A DNA stretch of 64,000 nucleotides from Sinosporangium siamense (GTDB taxonomy: Bacteria > Actinomycetota > Actinomycetes > Streptosporangiales > Streptosporangiaceae): assembly GCF_016863435.1 (NCBI RefSeq), contig NZ_BOOW01000018.1:1-64000 (forward strand), in the 5' to 3' direction. Position numbers and translations under genes: made by a program. Numbering within the stretch: position 1 is the first letter of the stretch; each line of letters begins with the position of its first letter. Under the pieces are notes generated by a model. It was given only the letters and a program-made list of their open reading frames with translations, did not search any database and was not told where the DNA came from. Of this stretch, positions 43,213-53,689 are shown piece by piece.

Positions 43213-44501
43213 ACACCGGGGGCCCCTTCCGTCTCGGGATCTCGATCGCCGGGCCGCGGTTCGGCGCGGTCGCGGTCGACGACTCCGGCCGTGTCGTCGC
43301 GAGCGAGGTGACGGAGGGCTTCGGGGGCTTGGCCGTCGTCGTCGGGAGTGTGCTCAAGCAGGTCGGCGCCGGGCGGATCGGGGCGGCGATGCTCGCGATG
43401 TCGGCCTTCGCCGACTGGCTCCGCGACCACAGGACCGTCGGCCGGGTCGGGGTGCTGCGCGTCGGCGCGACCCCCACGACCGCCGTGCCGCCGCTGGCCG
43501 GATGGCCGCGAGAGGTCGCGGAGCGGGTCGCGGGCCCCTGGCTCACGACCGCGGGCGGCATCGACATCGACGGCAGTACGGCAGGCGAACTCGACCTCGA
43601 CGCCGTGCGGGACTTCGCCGGGCGTTGCGGGACCGCCGCGAGCGCGGTCGCCGTCTCGGGCTCCTTCTCCTATCTCGACAACCGCCCCGAACGTGCCGCG
43701 GCCGCCGTCGTCCGGGACGTCCTCGGCGCCGGCTATCCGATCACATTGAGCGATGACGTCGGTGGATTCGGGCTGTATGAACGGGAAAACGCAGCGATCC
43801 TCAACGCCGCGCTCGGCGCACGTGCCCAGACCTTGATCGAAGGGGTGCGGTCCATCCTGCATGAGCACGGCGTGGGAACCGAGCTCTTCGTCGCGCGGAA
43901 CGACGGCACTCTTGTCACCGCGCCAGGCGCGGCGGCGCTTCCGATTCACATTGTCTCAGGGCATCTCGCGGCGGTTGTCCGGGGCCACGCCCGGATGGCA
44001 GGGGTTGAGAACGCCATCGTCGTCGGCGGTGGCGGTCGGCATCCGGGTGCCGGAGTGGTACGCCATGGGCGGCTTGTCCTTGAGCCGACCCCCACTCTCG
44101 CGGGCGTTCGCACGAATCAGCCCGTGCCGCTGGGCTTTATGGCGCCGGCCGGGATGACCGAGGACCACCTGGTGAGCTGGCTCCGGCGCCGGGTGGGTGA
44201 TCTTCCCGTGCTGGACTCCGAGGCGGGTGGCCCGGCGATCGCCGCCGCAGTGGGGGTGGCTCTCGCCCCGGTGTCGGGGAACGTGTGGAGTTTCGTGGGG
44301 GATGGCGGCGACCGCGTCGAGGGGATCGCCGAGGCCGGACGGCAGGCCGTCGACAGGGCCGTGCTCGCGGGGGCAGACCCGGCAGGCACGGAGGTCCGCC
44401 AGGTCGTCGAGACACAGGCGACGTACATGTCGGGCGGCGCTCTGCGGCTGTTCGTCCAGGCGGCGGGCCGCCCTTTCTCATCTGAGAGCCGAGTTCCATG
44501 A
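43209..44501 (+). CDS. Hydantoinase/oxoprolinase (HyuA-type), divergent copy 1
   Basis: 430 residues. It shares HyuA-type blocks such as ERENAAILNAALG, VARNDGTLV and IHIVSGHLAAVVRGHARMAG with copy 2, but the N-terminal ATP-binding signature is degenerate (LGISIAGPRFGAVAVD instead of GIDVGGTNTDAVV). Hydantoinases use ATP to open 5-membered cyclic amides. The weak nucleotide motif and shorter length suggest a subunit or an altered enzyme. Overlaps DUF917 copy 1 by 4 bases, so the two products are made in balance and may form a complex. Confidence 0.8.
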   Translation: MNTGGPFRLGISIAGPRFGAVAVDDSGRVVASEVTEGFGGLAVVVGSVLKQVGAGRIGAAMLAMSAFADWLRDHRTVGRVGVLRVGATPTTAVPPLAGWPREVAERVAGPWLTTAGGIDIDGSTAGELDLDAVRDFAGRCGTAASAVAVSGSFSYLDNRPERAAAAVVRDVLGAGYPITLSDDVGGFGLYERENAAILNAALGARAQTLIEGVRSILHEHGVGTELFVARNDGTLVTAPGAAALPIHIVSGHLAAVVRGHARMAGVENAIVVGGGGRHPGAGVVRHGRLVLEPTPTLAGVRTNQPVPLGFMAPAGMTEDHLVSWLRRRVGDLPVLDSEAGGPAIAAAVGVALAPVSGNVWSFVGDGGDRVEGIAEAGRQAVDRAVLAGADPAGTEVRQVVETQATYMSGGALRLFVQAAGRPFSSESRVP

Positions 44502-44686
44502 CCTAAATCCCTCGGTGCCCGATCACCTCAAAGTCCCCACCGAGCAGCCGCTTCCTTCGATCACGTCTCGCCTTCGACAGCCACAGACGTCCCTTTGGCG
44601 TGCCTGGAGCGTTCCCAGCGATCGGCCGCCGCATTCCGAACCATGAACGACCAGGGCCCACACCCCCAAGTAGTAGGAGAACCAAC

Positions 44687-46246
44687 GTGCCACTACGCAT
44701 CGGAATCGATGTCGGTGGGACCAACACCGACGCGGTCGTCCTAGACGGCAGTCGAGTGGTCGCCGCCACGAAGGCGCCGACGTCGAAGGACGTGACATCG
44801 GGCATCCTCGCCGCCCTGACCGAGGTGCTCGGCGCCGTGGACACAGGCGAGGTCGCGTCGGTGTTCATCGGCACGACGCACTTCATCAACGCGATCGCGC
44901 AGGGGCGGGACCTGGGGCGTGTCGCTGTGGTGCGGCTGGCCACGCCGCCCCAGTCCCTCCTACCGATGATCGACTGGCCCGACCGGCTGCGGGAGGTCGT
45001 CGACGGAGGCGTCTACGTGTGTGCGGGCGGGGCGCAATTCGACGGCTCGCCGCTCAACGAACTGGACGAAGCGGGACTGCGCCAGGCCGCCAAGCAGATC
45101 GGCGCGTCCGGTGTGCGGCACATCGCCCTGAGTTCGGTCTTCTCCACGGTCAACCCGGAACCGGAGATCAGGGCGGAGGAGATCCTCCGCGAGGAGCTGC
45201 CGGAGGTGTCGATCACCCGCTCCGCCCTCGTGGGGCGCAACGGCCTCCTCGAACGCGAAAGCGCGACGATCCTGAACGCCGCCCTCCTCGACCTGGCGGG
45301 CAGCGTGATCGACGGTCTTGAGGCTGCCGTCGCCAGCGCGGGCATCTCCGCCACGATCTCGCTGTCGCAGAACGACGGCACCGTGATGCCCCTCGATCGG
45401 GCGCGGACCTTCCCCATCTTCACGATCGCGTCGGGTCCGACCAACTCGATCCGGGGTGCGGCCCTGCTCACCGGCATCGACCACGGAGTGGTCGTGGACG
45501 TCGGCGGGACCACCTCCGACGTCGGCATGCTCCACCACGGTTTCCCCAGGGAGTCGACGGTGGCGATGAGTTTCGCGGGCGTGCGGAGCAACTTCCGCAT
45601 TCCCGACGTCCTCTCCCTCGCTCTCGGCGGCGGCACCCACATCGCCGAGGACGGCTCGGCGGTCGGCCCGGAAAGCGTCGGCCACCGCATCACAACTGAG
45701 GCGCGGGTCTTCGGCGGCGACACCTTGACCTTCACCGACGTCGCGGTGGCGGCGGGCGCCGCCCAGGTCGGAGACCCCGCAGCGGTCTCCGGCCTCCCCG
45801 CCGACACCGTGCGCCGTGCCCTCGGCATCGCGACCGAACGGCTGGTCCGGGCCATCGACAAGGCCAAACTGACCGTCGCCGACATCCCCGTGATCCTCGT
45901 CGGGGGCGGCGGGCCGCTCCTCGCCGCCCTGCCGGACCTCGGAGACGTCGTCATCCCGGATCACGCGGGTGTCGCGAACGCCGTGGGCGCGGCTTTCGCC
46001 GAGGCCGGCGGCGAGGTCGACCGGATCTACTCACTTTCCGGGACCACCCGGGCGGAGGTGCTGGAGAGCGCCACAGCGGAGGCGGTCGCCCGCGCCGTCG
46101 AGGCGGGCGCCGACCCCGAGGCGGTGCGCATCGTCGACACCGAGGACGTCCCGCTCACGCACCTGCCGGGAGGCGGCGCGGTGCACGTCAGGGTGAAGGC
46201 CGCAGGCCCGTTCCGCACCCTTGCCACGACTTTGAAAGGACAGTGA
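44687..46246 (+). CDS. Hydantoinase/oxoprolinase (HyuA-type), canonical copy 2
   Basis: 519 residues. The ASKHA ATP-binding motif IGIDVGGTNTDAVVL is intact, followed by FIGTTHFINAI, GLLERESATILNAALL, SQNDGTVMPLDRA, VVDVGGTTSDVGML and VGGGGPLL. It should be an ATP-dependent ring-opening enzyme acting on a hydantoin, oxoproline or thiohydantoin. GTG at 44687 with TAGGAG 8 bases upstream is chosen; 29 extra upstream codons lack homology. The 185 bases separating it from copy 1 show no terminator. Followed by DUF917 copy 2. Confidence 0.9.
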   Translation: MPLRIGIDVGGTNTDAVVLDGSRVVAATKAPTSKDVTSGILAALTEVLGAVDTGEVASVFIGTTHFINAIAQGRDLGRVAVVRLATPPQSLLPMIDWPDRLREVVDGGVYVCAGGAQFDGSPLNELDEAGLRQAAKQIGASGVRHIALSSVFSTVNPEPEIRAEEILREELPEVSITRSALVGRNGLLERESATILNAALLDLAGSVIDGLEAAVASAGISATISLSQNDGTVMPLDRARTFPIFTIASGPTNSIRGAALLTGIDHGVVVDVGGTTSDVGMLHHGFPRESTVAMSFAGVRSNFRIPDVLSLALGGGTHIAEDGSAVGPESVGHRITTEARVFGGDTLTFTDVAVAAGAAQVGDPAAVSGLPADTVRRALGIATERLVRAIDKAKLTVADIPVILVGGGGPLLAALPDLGDVVIPDHAGVANAVGAAFAEAGGEVDRIYSLSGTTRAEVLESATAEAVARAVEAGADPEAVRIVDTEDVPLTHLPGGGAVHVRVKAAGPFRTLATTLKGQ

Positions 46247-46248
46247 CG

Positions 46249-47340
46249 ATGCGGCTCATCGACGAAGCGGCGCTCGCCGACATCACCCTCGGCTCGACGG
46301 TGCTCGGTTCAGGCGGCGGCGGTGATCCGTACATCGGCATGCTGCTCGCCCGTGAAGCGATCCGGCGGCACGGCCCGGTGCCGCTGGTCGACCTGGACGA
46401 GGTGCCGGGCGATGCGAACATCGTCTTCATCGCCGGTCTCGGCGCACCCGGCGTGCTGGTCGAGAAACTCCCGCGCGAGAACGAGTACGCGGGTGTGCTG
46501 CGCGAACTCGAACGGTTCACCGGGCAGACCTACTCCTACATCTGTCCCGCCGAGGCGGGCGGATTCAACGGGGTGACGCCGTTCACGACGTCGGCGGTGA
46601 CCGGGGTGCCCGTCGTCGACGCCGACGGCATGGGGCGCGCCTTTCCCGAATTGCAGTTGGTCACCCCGACGCTTTACGGCGGTCGTGCGACGCCGCTCAC
46701 GATGGTGGACGAGCACGGCAACGTGATGTCCCTCGAGAGTCCCACCAACGCGTGGTCGGAGGCCTATGTACGTGCCGCCGTGGTGGCGAGCGGAGCCCAC
46801 GGCGCCATCGCGGTCTATCCGATGACGGGAGCCGAGGCGAAGGAACGCCTTATCCGCGGCCCCATCACGCTCGCCGAGGAAATCGGCCGGGCCATCCGGG
46901 AGGCACGCGCCGCGCACACCTCGCCCGTCGAGGCCGTGCTCGCCAAACAGGGGGGAGTGCTGCTTCTGACCGGCAAGGTGGAGGAGGTCGAGCGTAAGAA
47001 CGAAGGCGGCTGGACGGTCGGAAAGGCCCGCCTGAGCGGACTCGACGACGACCGCGGGCGCCGGATGACCGTGGATTTCCAGAACGAATATCTCATCGCC
47101 GAGCGCGACGGACGAGTGGTCGCGACCAGCCCCGACCTCATCATGACCCTGGAGATCGACTCGGGCGAGCCGATCCCCGCCGAGGAGATCCGGTACGGCT
47201 ATCGCGTCGCGGTTGTCGGGCTCCCCTGCGACCCCCACTGGCGCACCGAGGCGGGCATCGAGATCGCCGGCCCCCGGCACTTCGGTTACGACATCGACTA
47301 CCGCCCCGTCGAGGAAACGGCGGGCGACGTCCGCGCCTAA
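46249..47340 (+). CDS. DUF917-family protein, copy 2
   Basis: 363 residues. Family marks are TVLGSGGGGDPYIGML, SYICPAEAGGFNGV, VPVVDADGMGRAFPELQL and the end block PHWRTEAGIEIAGPRHFGYDIDY. Closer to the family consensus than copy 1. ATG at 46249 has GAAAGGA 8 bases upstream; a GTG two codons earlier overlaps the preceding stop. Acts presumably with the hydantoinase encoded just before it. Confidence 0.87.
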   Translation: MRLIDEAALADITLGSTVLGSGGGGDPYIGMLLAREAIRRHGPVPLVDLDEVPGDANIVFIAGLGAPGVLVEKLPRENEYAGVLRELERFTGQTYSYICPAEAGGFNGVTPFTTSAVTGVPVVDADGMGRAFPELQLVTPTLYGGRATPLTMVDEHGNVMSLESPTNAWSEAYVRAAVVASGAHGAIAVYPMTGAEAKERLIRGPITLAEEIGRAIREARAAHTSPVEAVLAKQGGVLLLTGKVEEVERKNEGGWTVGKARLSGLDDDRGRRMTVDFQNEYLIAERDGRVVATSPDLIMTLEIDSGEPIPAEEIRYGYRVAVVGLPCDPHWRTEAGIEIAGPRHFGYDIDYRPVEETAGDVRA

Positions 47341-47410
47341 ACCAACCCCCACCCGGCACGCGCCCACCTCGATGAACACCACCCCCACCTGGACAGAGAG
47401 CGATTGAGCC

Positions 47411-48412
47411 ATGCGCGCACTTTTTTACGACCTCCTCGGAGACACCGACGACGCCGCGACGGGTCTCGTCGTCCGCGAGGTCGACGTTCCCACCCCGGGC
47501 CCCGACGAGGTCCTTATCCGCGTCTCCGCATACGGCCTGAACCAGGCCGACATCCTGCTGATGAACGGCCGTCACTACACCAGTTCGGATTTCCCGATGC
47601 GGCTCGGCTACGAGGCGAGCGGCGTCGTCGAGGCCGTCGGCGCGAAGGTGACCCGTTTCCAGGTCGGCGACAAGGTGAGCACGATCCCCAACGTCGAGGA
47701 CGCCTACAGCTGCGCGAACGAATTCGCGCTCGCGCGTGAGGCGTTCACGACGCCGTGGCCGGAGGGCTGGTCGGCGGCCGAGGCCACCGGATTCTGGATG
47801 CAATACCTGACGGCCTACTACCCGATGAAGGAACTCTTTCCCCTCTCCGAGGGCGACTGGGTATTCATCACGGCGGCCTCGGGCGGCACCGGCCTCGGCA
47901 TGATCCGGATGGCGAAGGCCCTCGGCGCCAGGGTCATCGCGAGCACACGCACGTCGGAGAAGCGGGAGTTCCTGCTCAAGGAGGGCGCGGACGCCACGGT
48001 CGCGACGGCGGAGGAGAACGTGACCGAGGCGCTCATGGCGATCACAGGCGGGGAAGGCGTCCGGCTCGTCTCCGACGGCATCAGCGGCGGGTTCGTCGCC
48101 GAATACGTCGACGCGCTCGCCGTGGGCGGAATCGCCTTCGTCCACGGAGCACTGTCCGGGACGAACGACCTGGCCTTCCCGGTCCTGCCGCTCGTGCGCC
48201 GCAAGGCGGGGGTGCACGGCTACTCGCTGATCAACGAGACACGCGACCCGGTGACCCTGCAACGCGGGATCGACTTCGTCACCCAGGGCATCGCCGACGG
48301 CGTCCTCGGCAGGCCGGTGATCGACAGCACCTTCCCGCTCTCCGAGGCCGCCGCCGCGTACGACCGGATGAAGAGCGGCGTACAGCGCGGGAAGATCGTC
48401 GTCACGATGTGA
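47411..48412 (+). CDS. Quinone oxidoreductase-like MDR-family dehydrogenase
   Basis: 333 residues. GroES-like N-terminal domain (VREVDVPTPGPDEVLIRV, NQADILLMNGRH, GYEASGVVEAVGAKV) and Rossmann domain (VFITAASGGTGLGMIRMAKALGARVIAST). The zinc ligands of alcohol dehydrogenases are absent, so it belongs to the zinc-free NADPH:quinone reductase branch. It reduces an enone, quinone or similar group. It follows DUF917 copy 2 after 70 bases and may finish the same catabolic route. Confidence 0.87.
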   Translation: MRALFYDLLGDTDDAATGLVVREVDVPTPGPDEVLIRVSAYGLNQADILLMNGRHYTSSDFPMRLGYEASGVVEAVGAKVTRFQVGDKVSTIPNVEDAYSCANEFALAREAFTTPWPEGWSAAEATGFWMQYLTAYYPMKELFPLSEGDWVFITAASGGTGLGMIRMAKALGARVIASTRTSEKREFLLKEGADATVATAEENVTEALMAITGGEGVRLVSDGISGGFVAEYVDALAVGGIAFVHGALSGTNDLAFPVLPLVRRKAGVHGYSLINETRDPVTLQRGIDFVTQGIADGVLGRPVIDSTFPLSEAAAAYDRMKSGVQRGKIVVTM

Positions 48413-48469
48413 GAAATCGTGGTGCGAGACACCATGGTGTGGGACATCACGGTGTGAGATAGGCCACTC

Positions 48470-48493
48470 GGCGCCGGCGACCGGGCCGGCGCC
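48470..48493 (+). terminator. GC-rich hairpin after the dehydrogenase
   Basis: GGCGCCGGC pairs with GCCGGCGCC around a 6-base loop, about 60 bases past the stop. Just before it, three degenerate copies of a ~16-base unit related to ACGGTGTGAGA run from 48411 to 48460. No T-tract. Confidence 0.5.
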
Positions 48494-48519
48494 GGGCGGG
48501 CCGTGCGTGCCCGCCCGTC

Positions 48520-50145
<1,626 letters not shown>

Positions 50146-50153
50146 CCACTCCC

Positions 50154-50180
50154 GCCCGTCGGTCCCCCCAGCCGACGGGC
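50154..50180. terminator. Bidirectional terminator between gdhA and serine hydrolase
   Basis: GCCCGTCGG pairs with CCGACGGGC with a 9-base loop, 9 bases after gdhA and 3 bases before the convergent stop. Confidence 0.75.
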
Positions 50181-50182
50181 AA

Positions 50183-51262
50183 TCATCGCGAGCCGGTACG
50201 GCAGAAGCGGGCCTCAAGCAACTCCGTGAAGGTCGCCAGCGGGTCGTCCCAGTCGCCGTTCACGTTGCTCACGACGCGGTGGGTGCCCCGCCGGCTGCCC
50301 ATGGCGTAGGTCCACGACCCCGGGACCGCGCCGCCCCCGCCCCAGACGGTCACGCCGCAGCGGAGCCTCTGGGCGTAGACGCCGAGACCGTATCGGGTGT
50401 TCGCGATCCAATCGCCGCCCTCGGTGGAGACCGTGGTGAACATCTCGCGCTGCTGGGCGGGCGGGAGAAGACGGCCGCGCAGCAGGGAGTCCAGGAACCT
50501 GTGCAGGTCCGCGGTCGTCGAGATCATGCCACCGGCGGCCCACGCCCACGACACGTCCGTCTCCGTCACGTCATGGATTTGCGCGCCGGGCCCTGTGCCG
50601 TCCTTGGTGTAGTGGCGAGCGTGGGGTGTGCGGATCGCCGTCTCGCCACCGGGCAGATATGTGCCGGTCAGGCCCAGCGGGCGGGCGATCCGCCGCGCGA
50701 TCTCGTCCGCGAGCTTCGCCCCCGTCACCCGCTCGATGATCATGCCCGCGAGGTTGTAGTTGAGCTTGGAGTAGATGAACCCCGCCCCGGGCCGCTCGGG
50801 GCGGGGAATCTCCTGGCCGGGCACGACATCGGGCAGTCCGCTGGTGTGGTTGAGCAGCCGCCTGAGGTCGATCTTGCTCCCGTCGCCGCCGAGCTGCTCC
50901 TCGACCACTCCGGGCAGCCACTTCGCCACCGTGTCGTCCATGGACAACCTGCCCTCGGCCGCCAGTTGCAACATCACCGTGGCCGTGAACGCCTTGGTGA
51001 CGCTGCCGATGCGGAAATGTTCCCCCTGCACACGCTTGGCGCCGGTCGCCCGATCGGCCACCCCTGCCGTGCCGAACCAGGTTTTACGGTGTTTGCGGTG
51101 GATCTCGGCGACGATGCCGGGCACACCGCCATCGGCCACGGCCCGGTCGAGCACTCGTTGCACGGGGCTGCCGTCGTTCGCGGAGGCGGGCGTGGCCGTC
51201 ATGGCCAGGGCGGTGACGGTGGCGGCGAGGAGCAGGCCGGTGCGGGGGCGGGAGACCGCCAT
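50183..51262 (-). CDS. Secreted serine hydrolase, class C beta-lactamase/S12 family
   Basis: 359 residues with a Sec signal peptide (MAVSRPRTGLLLAATV, cleavage near PASA-ND). SxxK motif GSVTKAFTA gives the nucleophile Ser and Lys, YSKLNYN gives the Tyr-x-Asn motif, and HRVVSNVNG is in the place of the third (KTG/HxG-like) motif. The family includes D-alanyl-D-alanine carboxypeptidases, esterases and beta-lactamases; the degenerate third motif makes a carboxypeptidase or esterase likelier than a beta-lactamase. ATG preceded by AAGGAGG. About 280 bases upstream are empty. Confidence 0.85.
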   Translation of the reverse strand: MAVSRPRTGLLLAATVTALAMTATPASANDGSPVQRVLDRAVADGGVPGIVAEIHRKHRKTWFGTAGVADRATGAKRVQGEHFRIGSVTKAFTATVMLQLAAEGRLSMDDTVAKWLPGVVEEQLGGDGSKIDLRRLLNHTSGLPDVVPGQEIPRPERPGAGFIYSKLNYNLAGMIIERVTGAKLADEIARRIARPLGLTGTYLPGGETAIRTPHARHYTKDGTGPGAQIHDVTETDVSWAWAAGGMISTTADLHRFLDSLLRGRLLPPAQQREMFTTVSTEGGDWIANTRYGLGVYAQRLRCGVTVWGGGGAVPGSWTYAMGSRRGTHRVVSNVNGDWDDPLATFTELLEARFCRTGSR

Positions 51263-51545
51263 GGTTGATGCCTCCTTGGGCAGCGGAAAGCGACAGAGGG
51301 TACGGCGAATGCCTTCTTGGGCCGCCCGACGCCCGCAAACGGCGTGATCGGCCGGGAGCCTGACCCGTTGAAGATCGGCATCCGCGTTCACAGGTGATCG
51401 CGCCTCACGGGCGCATGACCGGCGGACCGCCGTTGGTCAGGAGTGAAGGAGAGGGAAGGCTGCCCTCAGCCGGAGCGGACGCCGCTCGACGGGGTGTGGC
51501 TCGCCTGGTGAGGTGTGTGTGGTGCTGATGTGCCGGCGCGTGGTG

Positions 51546-52025
51546 TCATTCGGTCGTGTTCGTGACATCCTCCACGGCGCGGGCCAGCAGGCCGGCCCTG
51601 TCGACGCCGGTGAGGTCGAGGGCGCGTGGCACCTTGCCCACCTCCGCCCGCAAGATCGCGATCAGCACATGCATGGGCCGCAGGTCCTTCTTGCGGTTGC
51701 CCGTGAAGATCCGATCAAGCACCTGCCTGCCGCTGGCTCCCATGCCGGACGGACGCTTGAGCGCGGGGCTCGGCCTGGGCATCGTGAACGCGGCGGTGGA
51801 CACCCCGACGGAGTTGAGGCTGTGCTCGAACTCCCGCTGAAGTGCCGCGCGCACCCCCTGGTGGTCGAGCCCGGCCTCGGCCAGGAGACGCTGCGGGGCG
51901 GTGCCCTCCTGGGCCGCGACGGCCAGCAGGAGGTGGCACGCCTCGATCGTCGCCGCGCCGTCCCGCTGGGCTTCGACTCCCCCCTCGGTGATGATCGTAT
52001 GGAAGTACCTCTGGAACGTGGTCAC
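51546..52025 (-). CDS. Stand-alone Clp N-terminal domain protein
   Basis: 159 residues. Two Clp-N repeats are recognisable (TIEACHLLLAVAAQEGTAPQRLLAEAGLD and LRPMHVLIAILRAEVGKVPRALDLTGVD), as in the N-domain of ClpC/ClpA, but no ATPase module follows. Such proteins could bind substrates or adaptors of the Clp protease, or mimic its docking surface. The GTG start overlaps the stop of the HTH gene (GTGA), so the pair is one operon found widely in actinomycetes. Function not established. Confidence 0.82.
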   Translation of the reverse strand: MTTFQRYFHTIITEGGVEAQRDGAATIEACHLLLAVAAQEGTAPQRLLAEAGLDHQGVRAALQREFEHSLNSVGVSTAAFTMPRPSPALKRPSGMGASGRQVLDRIFTGNRKKDLRPMHVLIAILRAEVGKVPRALDLTGVDRAGLLARAVEDVTNTTE

Positions 52026-52258
52026 GGTGAACGTCTCCTCAGCTTCACGCCCGCGGCGATGAGCCGTTTGGCATGCTTCCTGTGCACGGCCTGGCGGGTC
52101 ACGCCGAGTGCCTCGGCGACCTGCGGCCAGGTCCAGCCGGCGCGCATCGCCTGCTCGACGGCGGCGTCCTCCAGGTTGTCGGCCATGCGCCGCAACGCCA
52201 TGACGGCGGCCAGCGCGTCTGCCGGATCCTGAGGGACAGGGGTCTCGCTCGCGGACAT
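52022..52258 (-). CDS. Small helix-turn-helix regulator paired with Clp-N protein
   Basis: 78 residues. The motif WTWPQVAEALGVTRQAVHRKHAKRL is a clear helix-turn-helix close to the C-terminus. No ligand domain. The ATG has no ribosome site but lies 8 bases after a -10 box, so the mRNA is probably leaderless. GTTGCTTA half-sites flank the promoter, pointing to autorepression. The partner Clp-N protein may control stability or activity of this regulator. Confidence 0.82.
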   Translation of the reverse strand: MSASETPVPQDPADALAAVMALRRMADNLEDAAVEQAMRAGWTWPQVAEALGVTRQAVHRKHAKRLIAAGVKLRRRSP

Positions 52259-52309
52259 GTAAGCAACGGTAGTTGACTGAGCCCGGTTAAGCAACACACG
52301 TTGCTTAAC
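52259..52309 (-). promoter_or_regulatory. Leaderless promoter with embedded operator for the HTH/Clp-N operon
   Basis: Read on the minus strand: TTGCTT, 17 bases, TACCGT, 7 bases, ATG. The -35 box is inside one arm of a perfect inverted repeat (GGTTAAGCAAC, 4 bases, GTTGCTTAACC, 52284-52309), and a third GTTGCTTA half-site (52259-52266) covers the transcription start. A repressor bound here would block RNA polymerase at both elements. Confidence 0.7.
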
Positions 52310-52407
52310 CGCGTGCGCCGGTGCCGACCGGCCGGGCAGGCTTGCGCCGTACGAGGTTCACCACCTGGCTTCCGCCGCATGGTGCACCTGCCGGAAGCCG
52401 GGTACGG

Positions 52408-53469
52408 CTAAGCCAGCCGCACCGTGCCCCTCCCCGTGGCCAGTGGCAGGTCGAGCAGTGTCCGGATGCCCGGTGGCGCCGCGCACACGGCGGCGATGGA
52501 GTTGACCGCGTGTGCCGCCGCTGCGACGAGGCCGTTGGACACCTCGTCCATGTTGCACACCAGATGCGGCTCACCCTCGATGTGGATGGTGAAACCGGGC
52601 CCCGGCCAGCGCCGCACGCGGGTGGAGTCCGCCTTGTACACACACTCGACGGTCATGAACGGGCGTCCGCGCACCAGTCCGCTGAAAACCCACCGGGACG
52701 CGCAGACCGTGCCCGGCATCACACGGCCCGCCGAGATCGCGAACTCCTCCGTGGCCAGCTCGAACTCGTCGCTCTCCTCCACCTCGTCGAGCTCGACGCC
52801 GAGGGCGTCGGCCACGAGCCGCACACTTTCCCCGAACAGGGCGTGCTGGTAGGCGCGGTAGGAACGCACCGAGGTGGCGTAGTCCTTCTGTGAGCGGGTG
52901 AACCCCATCAGGTCGACCACGAACTGGCGGGAGGTGTGCCCGCGATAGTCGGACGACTCGCGCACGTAGATGTGGTCGATGCGGCGGGACAGCCCGGTGA
53001 GGGCGAGCGGCAGGAGGTCGCTCATGAACCCGGGGTTGACTCCGGTGCCGTGCAGCGATGTGCCGCCGGCGCGGCAGGCGGTCTGGACCCGCTCGACGAC
53101 GCCGGGGCCATAGGAGCGGGGGTGCACGAACCCGGTGGTGGTGATGACGTTCTTGCCGGACGCGAGCAGAGCACAGATGCTTTCGATGTCAACGGTCTGG
53201 TCGCTGCCGAAATAGGAGCCTGGGAGCGGCATGTGCAGCACGCAGTCGGCGTCGGCGGTCAGCACCCGCTCGACGTCGTCGGTGCAGATCACCCCCGAGG
53301 ACCGGAGGCCGACGAGCTCGCCGGCGTCTCTGCCCACCTTGTCGGGGTCGTAGACGAGCACGTCCACCAGGTCGAACTCCGCCGGGCGGGACAACAGGCC
53401 GCGCAGTGAGTCGCGGCCGAGGGCGCCTGTGGCCCACTGGACCACGCGGAGAGGCTGTGGTGCGGGCAT
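52408..53469 (-). CDS. NAD(P)-dependent dehydrogenase, DapB-N/diaminopentanoate-dehydrogenase-like
   Basis: 353 residues. An N-terminal Rossmann segment (RVVQWATGALGRDSLRGLL) and the pattern GKNVITTTGFVHP ... GTSLHGTGVNPGFMSDLLPLAL match the dihydrodipicolinate-reductase-like proteins related to 2,4-diaminopentanoate dehydrogenase. Substrate unknown. ATG with GGAGG 7 bases upstream. It is divergent from the SDR gene at 53690 and may share its control. Confidence 0.8.
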   Translation of the reverse strand: MPAPQPLRVVQWATGALGRDSLRGLLSRPAEFDLVDVLVYDPDKVGRDAGELVGLRSSGVICTDDVERVLTADADCVLHMPLPGSYFGSDQTVDIESICALLASGKNVITTTGFVHPRSYGPGVVERVQTACRAGGTSLHGTGVNPGFMSDLLPLALTGLSRRIDHIYVRESSDYRGHTSRQFVVDLMGFTRSQKDYATSVRSYRAYQHALFGESVRLVADALGVELDEVEESDEFELATEEFAISAGRVMPGTVCASRWVFSGLVRGRPFMTVECVYKADSTRVRRWPGPGFTIHIEGEPHLVCNMDEVSNGLVAAAAHAVNSIAAVCAAPPGIRTLLDLPLATGRGTVRLA

Positions 53470-53689
53470 GCAGGGCCTCCAGCCCGAGGGTTTGGGGCGG
53501 GGCTTACAGGGAGGGAAGTCGAAAGAGTGACCCGCGCCCGTGTGGTCGAAGACTCTAGCAAAGAACCACAGGCGTCATCACTATCCGCAACCGGTGTCGA
53601 CCTGGGCAGTTATCACTATCCCTTGCCTGCGCATATGGAGTTGTGGTGGTCTCAGACTAGAATCACGTTCGACTTTATGGAGGCCGGTC

